DNA from: a virus
DNA: 55,754 bases
IMG/VR virus record: IMGVR_UViG_3300020176_000019
Location: 1 to 55,754 of that record
Direction: 5' to 3' (one strand)
The notes beneath the pieces were generated by a model. It was not told the origin of the DNA, searched no databases, and worked only from the letters and a program-made list of their open reading frames with translations. The translations under genes were made by a program, and so were the position numbers. Numbering within the stretch: the stretch's first letter is position 1; every line of letters begins with the position of its first letter. Below, piece after piece: positions 43,877 through 51,455 of the stretch.

Positions 43877-45154
43877 TTAAGCAGCAGGAGTGCTGGAGTC
43901 ACGCTTGAAGAGGAGAACATAACCAAACTCAGTCTTGATGGGCTTGGTTGCGCTGGCAAGAACACCACGGAAGAATCCGATGGTTCCGTCAGGGTTGGTA
44001 ATCTCATTAGCGATGTTCTTCCAGTCAAACTTACCACGGTAGTTGACAGGATCGAAGCTGATTCCGTTACCGCCAGTCATGGGGTTCGGGATGAGGGCTT
44101 CGCAAACTTCAGGGTGGAGAACGTAAGCTGCTTCAAACGGAGCTGCCTCGTATGCGGGGTTAGGAGTAGCAATTCCTCCAGCGGATACACTGTAAGGCTC
44201 AACAAGTGAGTAGTTAGCTGCGTAGCGTGGAGCAAGATCGTCAACGAGGTGGTAGAATCCTCGGAAGGACTTCTCGATGCCGAGAGGGGCGATGAGATCA
44301 CTGACCTTAGCGTTGTTGTAACGAACGTCATCGCGGAAGCCTGCTTCAGTCTGGAGCTGGTAGGAAGCCTCAGAGGAGAGGACGAGCGAGAACACTGGGC
44401 GACCGTTTTCACGACCGTAAGCGTTAGAGCCTGCGCCAGCACGGATGAGGCTGTAGTAGATCTTGTCGAGAACAGCGTTAGATACGTTAGCAGTAACGGC
44501 TGCCGTTGGCACTTTAGCAAGAGACTCCTGCGCGGTAGTAATTACAGTTCCAGAAGTTGCACAAAGAACTTTGTTGTCAGCGATGGAGTGGAACTCATCA
44601 CGGTAGCGGTTCTCCCAAGTGTTGCGGGTGACCTGAGTCATGATGTCCATGATGGCGCGAAGCTGCTCTTGACGGTGTGCAGCGAAGCGGAGGTCTTCCA
44701 AAGAAATCTTTGGGGACTCAATCACAGCACGCTGCAAAGAGTAAGGCTTGAGCTTCTTGTTGAACTGGACATACGAGCGTCGGTCGGTTCCGGCGGGGTT
44801 GTTGTCAGAGGGATCTTGCCCGTCACCGCGTCCGCCTTGGACATCCTGAGCAGCGTCGTCGATCTGACCAATAGTAAGGTCGGTCGAGGTGAACTGACCG
44901 CCTACGTTAGACCATGCGCCAGATCCAGCAACAGTGGTTCCGGCAGCGTCAGAAGTTGCAACAGCACGATCATAAACGAGCGTGGTCTGCTGGTATCCCA
45001 TCCCATCAGGGAATGCGGACTGCTTAGTGAGGTCCAACCAAGGAGAGGTGTGGAGCGTGCGTGAGTAGATGTCGCTGCCGATGCGGTTAGCTTCTTCAGC
45101 GAGAATGGTGTTAATTGAAGCGAGGCCAGTAGACCCCAAATTAAAGGTAGACAT
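43877..45154 (-). CDS. Major capsid protein
   Basis: 425 residues from ATG 45154; an upstream TTG at 45190 is less likely. Contains 'INTILAEEANRIGSDIYSRTLHTSPWLDL', a long helix (QEQLRAIMDIMTQVTRNTWENRYRDE) and 'DWKNIANEITNPDGTIGFFRGVLASATKPI', in keeping with an HK97-fold shell protein of short-tailed phages. It lies right after the scaffold and portal genes and has its own long leader with repeated promoter-like motifs, as expected for the most abundant protein. No prohead protease was recognised near it. Confidence 0.8.
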   Translation of the reverse strand: MSTFNLGSTGLASINTILAEEANRIGSDIYSRTLHTSPWLDLTKQSAFPDGMGYQQTTLVYDRAVATSDAAGTTVAGSGAWSNVGGQFTSTDLTIGQIDDAAQDVQGGRGDGQDPSDNNPAGTDRRSYVQFNKKLKPYSLQRAVIESPKISLEDLRFAAHRQEQLRAIMDIMTQVTRNTWENRYRDEFHSIADNKVLCATSGTVITTAQESLAKVPTAAVTANVSNAVLDKIYYSLIRAGAGSNAYGRENGRPVFSLVLSSEASYQLQTEAGFRDDVRYNNAKVSDLIAPLGIEKSFRGFYHLVDDLAPRYAANYSLVEPYSVSAGGIATPNPAYEAAPFEAAYVLHPEVCEALIPNPMTGGNGISFDPVNYRGKFDWKNIANEITNPDGTIGFFRGVLASATKPIKTEFGYVLLFKRDSSTPAA

Positions 45155-45228
45155 TGTTCTAAATAAATAAGGGTTTGCGCTTCCGGCCAACGTGGTCGGA
45201 AACTAAAAAGTTTAGGGCGAACCTCAAT

Positions 45229-45311
45229 TAGAACTATTTACTGGCTAGAGCAACCACGAGTTTCTATGTGCTTTACCAGTTGTAATAGAACTAATTTAGG
45301 CTAGAGCAACC
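45229..45311 (-). promoter_or_regulatory. Tandem direct repeats upstream of the capsid gene (promoter-like)
   Basis: GGCTAGAGCAACC occurs at 45243-45255 and 45299-45311, each preceded by TAGAACTA (45229-45236, 45286-45293). On the minus strand each reads GGTTGCTCTAGCC, then AT-rich sequence to TAGTTCTA. TTGCTC with TATTAC or TAATTG 16-17 bp later would make two sigma70-like promoters. The remaining leader to the capsid start also holds a stem TTTCCGACCA/TGGCCGGAA near 45180-45202. Confidence 0.55.
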
Positions 45312-45358
45312 CAACTGATACGCGCATATTACCACCGACTAGAAATCTGTCAATGGGG

Positions 45359-46558
45359 TCACACAGCCCCCAGAGCCGCGTTCACACGCTGCTCGAATGA
45401 CATATCGTCGCTTAGGCCGGAGCCTGTTACCGAAGAAGCTTTCGTCTGACCAGACATCGCTGGCTCTGCGTCCTCATACTCCGCAAGGCGGTCAGTCAAT
45501 GACTCAACCTCTTTTCTCATCTCAAGATACTGTCGAACAACCGTCGGGAAGACTTGGGCTGAGACCGCATTGTAGGCGTGGTCAACAGGATGGAGAACAG
45601 ATGGGTCGGTTTCAGCGGCCTTCTGCTGGATGGCTTGCATATCAAGTCCTTCGATTCCTTTGAGGAAGGGCAACTTCTGCTGGACTCTTTCGACGACGTT
45701 TTTGGTGACATTCTGCCTAAGTTGGGCTTGTTCTGCTGCATTTGCGGCTAGTTGCTGCTCTTCGAGTTGTTTTGCTTCAGCAAGGGCTTCATCAGCGTTC
45801 TGGTAAAGCTGCTCACGACGCTGGATGATCGGGTCAACTTCTTCCATGATACGGAAGATCCGAGCCTTATCTCGGTCACTAGCATTTGGCAAAAGCTCTG
45901 CTAACTGCTCCTCCTGCTCTTGCGGGTCGTCCAACGAGATAATATCGACCAAAGCGTCTGGATCGACTTCATACTTGTCAGCAATCTGGTCAGCCTGCTC
46001 TACCAAAGCCGCTAGTGGCTCCGATACCGCTGTTTGATACGCTTGAGTCTGCTCAAGGTTCGAGAGTGCTTGCTGCTGCTCATATTCCGCCAGTTTCGAC
46101 TGTAGCTGCTCGACGTCTTTGTTTTCGACAAGTCCGGTGAGTTCCTGTATTTTCGACTCATATTCCTTTGACTGCTGACGCAACTGCTCCAACTCTGAAC
46201 GGTTTGTCTTCAATTCCGTCTTGAGTTCCTTAAAGCGATGAGCCGCTTTAGGTGTCCAGTCGTCGCCAATGTCCTCCGACAAGTCTTCGATTGGATCTGA
46301 TTCCTGATCCCCTGTATCCTGTTCCACTGATTCCTCAGCCACTGGTTCGGGTTCAGGCTCTGCGGCTGGTTCAGGTTCCGGTTCAGGCTCTGCGGCTGGT
46401 TCAGGCTCAGGCTCTGCGGGTGCTTGGTCAAGGCTGGCAAACGCTGCTTCCAACGAGGCTTCAAAGGAAGAGGGTTCGGTGGCGTCCGGCAGGGCATCCA
46501 CATTAGTTGGTGCTTCTACGGCTTCAGCGGCTTCTACAGCTTCTACAGGTGCGTCCAT
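45359..46558 (-). CDS. Scaffolding protein
   Basis: 399 residues, strongly acidic. An N-terminal Glu-Pro arm (PEPEPAAEPEPEP, about 47-80) is followed by a long coiled coil (about 110-300; ELEQLRQQSKEYESKI, QSKLAEYEQQQ) and a C-terminal part ending 'DDMSFEQRVNAALGAV', the short helical end that contacts the shell in scaffolds. Place between portal and capsid genes agrees. It overlaps the upstream gene by 16 bp. Confidence 0.85.
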   Translation of the reverse strand: MDAPVEAVEAAEAVEAPTNVDALPDATEPSSFEASLEAAFASLDQAPAEPEPEPAAEPEPEPEPAAEPEPEPVAEESVEQDTGDQESDPIEDLSEDIGDDWTPKAAHRFKELKTELKTNRSELEQLRQQSKEYESKIQELTGLVENKDVEQLQSKLAEYEQQQALSNLEQTQAYQTAVSEPLAALVEQADQIADKYEVDPDALVDIISLDDPQEQEEQLAELLPNASDRDKARIFRIMEEVDPIIQRREQLYQNADEALAEAKQLEEQQLAANAAEQAQLRQNVTKNVVERVQQKLPFLKGIEGLDMQAIQQKAAETDPSVLHPVDHAYNAVSAQVFPTVVRQYLEMRKEVESLTDRLAEYEDAEPAMSGQTKASSVTGSGLSDDMSFEQRVNAALGAV

Positions 46559-46860
46559 TCGTCAGGTTGGTTTGGTTTGTGGGTGGAGGGCCGATGTGTC
46601 AGCTTCTCCAAATCATTGAAAGCGTCTCGGTAGCCAGCATACCACGCCAGCTTGTGGCTGTTGGCCTGCGGGTCAGGATCTAAAGCAGTAACGGTAGGGC
46701 CAGAGGCTTCCTTCAGGATGGCCACAGCCTGCTGGAATACCGGATCTTCGATGAGATCATGTAGGTGGGTCACAGCCTTAACGTCATTAAACCACCGCTC
46801 CAGTTTAATTGGAACGGCGATCTTCTTCGCTGCTTTCTTTGCGGCCTTTTTAGCTGGCAT
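46543..46860 (-). CDS. Small portal-scaffold interval protein, 105 residues
   Basis: The N-terminal Lys/Ala run (MPAKKAAKKAAKK) suggests DNA contact. 'PVFQQAVAILKEA' and 'KLAWYAGYRDAFNDLEKLT' are a block I know from phages at the same position. Function unknown, perhaps head assembly. The ATG overlaps the portal stop by one base. Confidence 0.7.
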   Translation of the reverse strand: MPAKKAAKKAAKKIAVPIKLERWFNDVKAVTHLHDLIEDPVFQQAVAILKEASGPTVTALDPDPQANSHKLAWYAGYRDAFNDLEKLTHRPSTHKPNQPDEWTHL

Positions 46861-49082
46861 TATTCTTGTTCACGAAACCTTAAGGCGGCTTCGGCATCAC
46901 GGATCGCTTGCTCTTGGTCGAACTTTCTTTGCTTGATAGCCATGTCCAGTTCTGCCTTTTGCTGCGCGATCTGCATATCGACTTGCGCCTTCTGTAGTTT
47001 CATATCTATCTCAGACGCTTGGGGTTGTCCAGCCCCTTCTTGCATATTTTCTGCCTGCTCGCGTTGGATCTTTTCCAACGCCTTCATCGTGTTGTTGATG
47101 GCCTCCTCGGCATACTGGAGGACTTGCTTCGTCTGAGCCACTGTAGCCTGCAACGCTGGATCGCCCGCAGCAAATTGGGCGGTCTCGCTGATGTGCTGGT
47201 AGAGGGCCTGCAAAGCCGGAAGGACTCTCTGTGGATCTGCCTGACCGCCGTCGATGGCTTCGATGATCTGCTGGAGCAACGGAACGTGCAACTGCAAGTG
47301 CTGGCCGTGTAACTCGCTCGATACAACCGGAACTGGCTGTCCTTGCTGCAACTGCTGGTTCTCCAGATAGGCAATCTTGGTATCTACCGTCGGCCTCTCC
47401 GAGTCTTGCGCCGGAACGTAGCGATCCGCGAGGTCGTGACCGACACGAGTGCTAACGATGTCACGAGTAAGGTTGCGGCGGCCCACGTCATCGAACTGTC
47501 CGCTGATTCCTTGCAGCTCCCGCAGTGCGACGAGTCGATTAGCGTGTGAGCCGTTTCCGATAGAGCGGACTGCTTTGGTTTGTTCGACATCAAGTTTCTT
47601 AATAAAGTCTGCGTCTACGCCGCGCTTCTCGCACCGTGCGAAGAAGTCTTTAATGGCAGCGTCAGGACGTTTGGTCTGGACTACTCGGCGAACCATCTCG
47701 CGCATCAGGCGGGTCCAGCTCGCGTAGAACAAGTTAAGGGTAGAACCAGAAATACGGGTAGCGACATCCATGTCGGCTACCACCTGCATCTGATTCTTGT
47801 ATGGTGAACCCTGATTCGGTCCATAGGTGGATATCGTATCGGTATTCAGTGCGAGCTGCTGCGATAAGTCCTGCAACGCTGGTTGGACCGCTGTGCCTAA
47901 GTTGGGGATCGCCTTCTCGACAATCCGCACGTTGGGCGACATCACGGCATACGCGCCGTAGAAAGTGAACTGTAGCTCGTCCAGCGAGCGTTGGTTCTCC
48001 GGTTGAATCATCACGGCAGAGCCGAGCATCGCGCCGTCAATCTGCTGGCAACGTAAACGGTTACTCGTCTGGACATGCGAGAAGATCCGCTGGCCCAAGC
48101 CCCGAACAGAATGGTAGGTGCCGTTGCTGCCAACGCCATACGAGAAGAAGATATACGCCTGCTCCGGTGAAGCATAGCGACTAACCTTCTTGTAGAGGAA
48201 GTCCTTCGGGCTGGTTTCAGCCGATATATAGTGGCTTACGCTCCCATCCATCTCGCGGACCCAGTAATGAAGCACGTCTACAGTTGGGTTTTGAATTCCG
48301 GTGTAGAGGTCGTTGTTCTTAATCTCCGCTTGAAGAGCTTCATAGTCGGAGTAAGTCGTGCCAGATTGATAGGAGCGACCCGAAGTTTTCACGTTGTCAA
48401 GCATCACCCGCTTGACCTCATCGACGTTCCAACCAACTGATTTAGCGGCCTTCTCGTTCTTGATGAAATGATATAGCTCGTGCAGATGGTATTGGCGTCG
48501 GCCAATAGCGATGTCGATCCCGTTCTCAGAGGCAGGTGATTGTCTCGGAATCAGGATATCTGCAAAACCGCCGACTCGAAACTTCCAGTCGTCGGGCGAG
48601 TCGAAGTAGGCAATACCTACGCCGTGCTTAATGAATTGAGTGCAAAGTCGAAGGTAGCTGGAGTGAAACTCTGGCCAACGGCGGAACAAGTTTGTCAGCT
48701 CTTCCGCTACAACGTCCTCTTTTGGCCCCTGCTCGCTTTTCTCGCCCGTTGTGGATTTCACCTCCACAAGACGCTCCAAAGAGCTGTAGAGGTCAACGTA
48801 GGCCGAAAGAGAGATATCCAGCAAACGCTGCGCTTCTCCAAAGTTCAAGTTGGTCTTGAGTCCCTGACCACTAGCCGCCAACTGCGATTGGCTGTAAGGC
48901 GCAGCACCGTCAAACATACTGTCGATCCGCGCACGGTTGACAGCGGACTTCTCATCAGCCTTGAGCAAGGTAGCAAATAGGCCGACAGCAGACTTCACGT
49001 CCTTCAGGCGTGTCTCGACTGGTTTCCCTTTTTCATCGAGACTCCCCAAGTCGAGTCCGTCCAAGTCAATTAGGTTTGACAT
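46860..49082 (-). CDS. Portal (head-tail connector) protein
   Basis: 740 residues from ATG 49082. Portal-like features include an early helical region (RARIDSMFDGAAPYSQSQL, ISLSAYVDLYSSLERLVEV), a long middle with 'LRLCTQFIKHGVGIAYFD' and 'SVRGLGQRIFSHVQTSNRLRCQQIDGAM', and a C-terminal barrel-type Gln-rich coiled coil (about 650-750; MQIAQQKAELDMAIKQRKFDQEQAI). The length and Gln-rich end match the large portals of short-tailed phages. It forms the ring for DNA entry with TerL, whose gene lies 38 kb away on the left. Confidence 0.85.
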   Translation of the reverse strand: MSNLIDLDGLDLGSLDEKGKPVETRLKDVKSAVGLFATLLKADEKSAVNRARIDSMFDGAAPYSQSQLAASGQGLKTNLNFGEAQRLLDISLSAYVDLYSSLERLVEVKSTTGEKSEQGPKEDVVAEELTNLFRRWPEFHSSYLRLCTQFIKHGVGIAYFDSPDDWKFRVGGFADILIPRQSPASENGIDIAIGRRQYHLHELYHFIKNEKAAKSVGWNVDEVKRVMLDNVKTSGRSYQSGTTYSDYEALQAEIKNNDLYTGIQNPTVDVLHYWVREMDGSVSHYISAETSPKDFLYKKVSRYASPEQAYIFFSYGVGSNGTYHSVRGLGQRIFSHVQTSNRLRCQQIDGAMLGSAVMIQPENQRSLDELQFTFYGAYAVMSPNVRIVEKAIPNLGTAVQPALQDLSQQLALNTDTISTYGPNQGSPYKNQMQVVADMDVATRISGSTLNLFYASWTRLMREMVRRVVQTKRPDAAIKDFFARCEKRGVDADFIKKLDVEQTKAVRSIGNGSHANRLVALRELQGISGQFDDVGRRNLTRDIVSTRVGHDLADRYVPAQDSERPTVDTKIAYLENQQLQQGQPVPVVSSELHGQHLQLHVPLLQQIIEAIDGGQADPQRVLPALQALYQHISETAQFAAGDPALQATVAQTKQVLQYAEEAINNTMKALEKIQREQAENMQEGAGQPQASEIDMKLQKAQVDMQIAQQKAELDMAIKQRKFDQEQAIRDAEAALRFREQE

Positions 49083-49114
49083 ACTTTGCGAGTATATGGA
49101 TTTCGTCGTCAATG

Positions 49115-49546
49115 TCAATGTTCAGGGTAGGCGTCCTCCACGATCTTCTCCATGCGGACCCAATGGGCGCGACCGTCTTCTGTCTTGAGGCGGACATACT
49201 CTTTCTCTCCGATGTCCTTAGTATGGACTAGAAACGGGTTACCTCGATACTTCCTACCAGTATTCCGGAATTTCCAGACAGCTCCGTAAGGTGTGACCTT
49301 GTAATCAGGATAATCATCGACGACTCGCATCTCTACGTTTGGTAGCGTGTGTTGATGCACACTCAAGTCGTCATGGTAAACTCTCCGTTGCGTTCCCTCG
49401 ACGTCTACGACGTAAGAGTATGACCGTGTATTAAGCTTATAGCGTTTTACCCTTTTCGCGAGCTTCATGTTATACACATGGTCGTTAGGCGACAGCGCGT
49501 ATTGTGGCGCGCCTTTGATTTCTTTCCAGTTTTCAGGTATTCTCAT
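49115..49546 (-). CDS. Tandem NUMOD4-like domains without nuclease
   Basis: 143 residues. Two related halves: 'NWKEIKGAPQYALSPNDHVYNMKLAKRVKRY' and 'DDYPDYKVTPYGAVWKFRNTGRKYRGN' follow the W..I.g...Y.vS..G.v....g layout of NUMOD4 modules, which precede HNH domains in homing endonucleases. No HNH or GIY-YIG follows, so this could be a remnant or a DNA-binding protein. The start codon is the terminal ATG of the inverted-repeat element at 49544-49692. Confidence 0.6.
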   Translation of the reverse strand: MRIPENWKEIKGAPQYALSPNDHVYNMKLAKRVKRYKLNTRSYSYVVDVEGTQRRVYHDDLSVHQHTLPNVEMRVVDDYPDYKVTPYGAVWKFRNTGRKYRGNPFLVHTKDIGEKEYVRLKTEDGRAHWVRMEKIVEDAYPEH

Positions 49547-49692
49547 CTTTAGTATCTTATAGTTTTCAGGACCCCCACTTCAAAAACTTTTCCCCACTAC
49601 CCTTAGTATCTTATAGTTACTATTAGATACTAATATATTAGAGAGAAAGTTTTTGAGGTGGGGGGGTAGAAAACTATAAGATACTAAAGATG
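49544..49692. repeat. 149 bp inverted-repeat element, copy 2 (opposite orientation)
   Basis: Perfect 24 bp terminal inverted repeats (49544-49567 and 49669-49692), beginning CATCTTTAGTATC and ending GATACTAAAGATG. Read on the minus strand it matches copy 1 (9280-9426) over nearly its whole length, including TCTCTAATATATTAGTATCT and the central inverted pair. On the minus strand the last three bases are the start codon of the 49546 gene, and the right arm holds the stop of the 49944 gene, so both genes run into the element. Confidence 0.85.
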
Positions 49693-49944
49693 TCCAGAAA
49701 AAAGTTTCCGCGCCCTTCTTTTCGCCAGAATCTTGTCCTTATTTTTCTTGTAATAAGCTTTGTTGTAGTCACTTAGCTTCTTTTTGGCCTCTTCTAGTTT
49801 TTCCGGTTCGAGCAGCTCTTGGATCTCTTTCCGCCTCTCGAAGCGCGGTTTCGATTCTCGGTAATACTGGTTTTGATACGCCAAACGCTCCTTCCGGTTC
49901 GCCAAATAGTATTCCCGTTTCTTTTTTGGGTCGTATTCCGCCAT
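49684..49944 (-). CDS. Basic YYxxNKxK-repeat protein, 86 residues
   Basis: Start at ATG 49944 (MAEYDPKKKREYYLANRKERL); an upstream start is possible. 'KKREYYLANRKERLAYQNQYYRESKP' and 'DYNKAYYKKNKDKILAKRRARK' are Lys/Tyr-rich helical repeats like those in front of HNH nucleases in phages. No nuclease domain is present. With the NUMOD4-like gene it suggests the remains of a homing-type element at the block edge. Confidence 0.6.
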   Translation of the reverse strand: MAEYDPKKKREYYLANRKERLAYQNQYYRESKPRFERRKEIQELLEPEKLEEAKKKLSDYNKAYYKKNKDKILAKRRARKLFSGHL

Positions 49945-50098
49945 GCCCCTCAATACCAAAAACCAGCATATTGGTCAATTTTTTTCTAAATAGGGATATG
50001 TATATACACGGCTCCGCAGAAAAAGCCGACCCCCCACCCGTGGCGTGTTGCGCGATCGCGCCTCAAAAGGTCTATCACTCGCTCGCGTCCGATACACG
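49945..50098. other. Start of the 1.2 kb non-coding region between divergent blocks
   Basis: AT-rich just left of the minus-strand starts (TTTTTTCTAAATAGGG near 49980), then a GC-rich stretch with the palindrome GCGCGATCGCGC near 50050. No gene of credible coding quality on either strand. Early promoters for both blocks would be expected between here and 50640; none is clear by eye. Confidence 0.5.
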
Positions 50099-50318
50099 AA
50101 TTCTGTTTCATGTATCCCGATTCATGCATCCTGAATCGTGCGTCCTGTTTCGTGCGTCCTGTTTCGTGCAACAGGAATCAGGAAACAAGATGCAGGAATC
50201 AGGAGACAGGAAACAGGAGACAGGAAACAAGAGACAGGAAACAGGAGACAGGAATCAGGAGACAGGAAACAAGAGTCAGGAAACAAGAGACAGGAATCGG
50301 GATTCAGGAATCATGATA
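50099..50318. repeat. Inverted heptanucleotide repeat array
   Basis: From 50172 to 50318 there are 21 consecutive 7 bp units without a single gap, most CAGGAAA, CAGGAGA, CAGGAAT or CAAGAGA. From 50099 to 50168 there are ten units of the opposite polarity (TTTCGTG, CGTCCTG, CATCCTG and similar), also in strict 7 bp phase. A 3 bp centre separates the arms. Short further units (TCC at 7-8 bp steps) lie at 50391-50415. Consensus CAnGAnn. The array is too short-period for CRISPR and too regular for coding sequence. Confidence 0.95.
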
Positions 50319-50645
50319 CGTTGATGCATTGCCCGTTCACTCTCCGGAAGAATGGCGAGGAATGGCGATGGTCATCGACATCAGCTTGAATCCCTGAATC
50401 CCTTATCCCTTTTCCTGAATAATTGTCTTGTGGAATCGCAGAATGTCTGAAACTCGCGTAATGGCCCCAGAATGCGTTCTGATGCGCTTTTGTCATTTTA
50501 TGGACATGGTATCGAAAGAATCCTGAAACGCGATCCTGCGCGATTCGCTGTTAGTCTGAACAGTAGAATAGGTGTTCGTTGGTCGTGCGTATATAGTGCA
50601 GCCATTTTATTGTCATTTTATTCAAAAAACTACTTGTCAGGATAA
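50319..50645. other. Non-coding stretch with paired TTGTCATTTTAT motifs
   Basis: No credible gene. The motif TTGTCATTTTAT occurs at about 50490-50501 and again at 50610-50621, 120 bp apart. Each starts with a TTGTCA that could be a -35 box, but no good -10 box is seen at 16-18 bp. The stretch leads directly into the folded-RNA region. Confidence 0.4.
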
Positions 50646-51084
50646 AGGGCGCGTGATTGTCTTGCGTTGTCGCCGCGAGGTGACGCCCGATCGGTCTCAA
50701 GCCCAGTTTGCAGTGGCCATCGGATGAGGAGGGGCAAGTGATCATGGATCGCCCCGTCACCTCCTCTCTCCACCTTCACCGAGTGAGACCGAGCCGCTAC
50801 CAAGCCGCCATGATTAAGGGTCAACCGGAAAGGACGAGAGAGGAGTCACCGAACGTAAAGAGGGCCGGACCCATAACGCGAGAGCGATGGGCCACCCTAC
50901 TACGGCCAGCGGCGCGGATGCCCCGTTGGGAACCATACAGCCGGAGCAGCTCTTGAGAGGGTCCGGTCGAGATCACAAGTGAGGGTCCGCCATTACCCTG
51001 AAACTATTCCCGCCGCTCCTTCCGGCAGGTTGAGTAGTCCGCCCCGAATCGGGCAGGTGAGCGGTTACCACCATGCGACTCACA
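50646..51084 (+). ncRNA. Putative large structured RNA (~440 nt)
   Basis: No coding frame of quality, but dense complementary pairs on the plus strand: GGGCG/CGCCC (50647/50684) over a hairpin GTCGCC-GCGA-GGTGAC; CGGTCTCA/TGAGACCG (50692-50699/50784-50791) enclosing GAGGA+GGGGC / GCCCC+TCCTC; GGCCGGACCC/GGGTCCGGTC (50863-50872/50959-50968) enclosing CGC-GAGA-GCG and CCAGCGG/CCGTTGG; then GCCG/CGGC, CCCGA/TCGGG and GTGAG/CTCAC near the end. Two loops are GNRA tetraloops. This density of long-range and local helices is typical of large ornate phage RNAs. The class cannot be named by eye; both ends are uncertain. Confidence 0.6.
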
Positions 51085-51148
51085 AGCTAGCCGCCTTCGG
51101 GCGGCCATAGCTCACAGCCTCCGGCCATGTCGGAAGTTGTGAGCTATG
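51085..51148 (+). promoter_or_regulatory. Leader A: two-state hairpin that can bury a start codon
   Basis: Three segments: AGCTA (51085-51089), CATAGCT (51106-51112) and AGCTATG (51142-51148). First with second closes a hairpin GCCGCC-TTCG-GGCGGC (51090-51105). Second with third closes an 11 bp stem CATAGCTCACA/TGTGAGCTATG that includes the start codon at 51146. The two closings compete. No Shine-Dalgarno site. The same design recurs in leader B. Confidence 0.65.
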
Positions 51149-51361
51149 AAAGCAAAAAAAGAAAAACACATTGTCTGGTGTCAAGTAGGCGGATCGGGAG
51201 AAATCGTGAAACTTTTTGAGAGTGATGATCTCGGCAAGGCGATCAAATTCGCAGATAAATGCGAAAAAAACCCGCGCCGATATTTATCAATCCATTCCCG
51301 TGATTACCTCCGAGGCTGGGGCATCGGAGTCGATGGCCCCTTCATAAAAAGTGAATCCTAA
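51146..51361 (+). CDS. Hypothetical 71-residue protein
   Basis: Reads MKAKKEKHIVWCQVGGSGE; basic start, then 'KLFESDDLGKAIKFADKCEKNPRRYLSIHSRDYLRGWG', a mixed alpha/beta pattern. No family recognised. It is the first gene of the right-hand plus-strand block and directly follows leader A. Its stop is 1 bp from leader B, so both leaders bracket it. Confidence 0.6.
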   Translation: MKAKKEKHIVWCQVGGSGEIVKLFESDDLGKAIKFADKCEKNPRRYLSIHSRDYLRGWGIGVDGPFIKSES

Positions 51362-51362
51362 C

Positions 51363-51455
51363 AGCTACTCCCGCTCCGGCGGGACATAGCTATCAGTCAC
51401 CAGCTCGAAAATGACCCGCCCTCTTGCGGCGATGAGCTGGTGATTGATAGCTATG
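51363..51455 (+). promoter_or_regulatory. Leader B: second copy of the two-state start-codon hairpin
   Basis: AGCTA (51363-51367), hairpin TCCCGC-TCCG-GCGGGA (51369-51384), CATAGCTATCA (51385-51395) pairing with TGATAGCTATG (51445-51455), extended by CACCAGCTC/GAGCTGGTG (51398-51406/51434-51442). The start codon at 51453 is in the stem. Relative to leader A, the CA/TG pair step is replaced by AT/AT, keeping pairing: a compensatory change. Confidence 0.65.

Noticed and set aside
44249-45064. 271-residue plus-strand frame opposite the capsid gene
   Set aside because: Shadow of a strongly supported capsid gene; no motif and no operon partner on that strand.
50172-50318. CRISPR array
   Set aside because: Period is 7 bp with no spacers, and no cas genes are present (the Cas4-like nuclease is a phage DUF2800-type protein in a replication operon).
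50110-50389. Frames through the heptamer array (Gln-Glu-Thr-Gly type)
   Set aside because: A 7 bp repeat gives open frames in several phases by chance; no start context, partner or family support.
50646-51084. RNase P RNA, tmRNA or group I intron
   Set aside because: The conserved boxes I know (for example GAGGAAAGTCC and ACAGAAA for RNase P, the tRNA-like end of tmRNA) are missing, and no interrupted gene flanks it.
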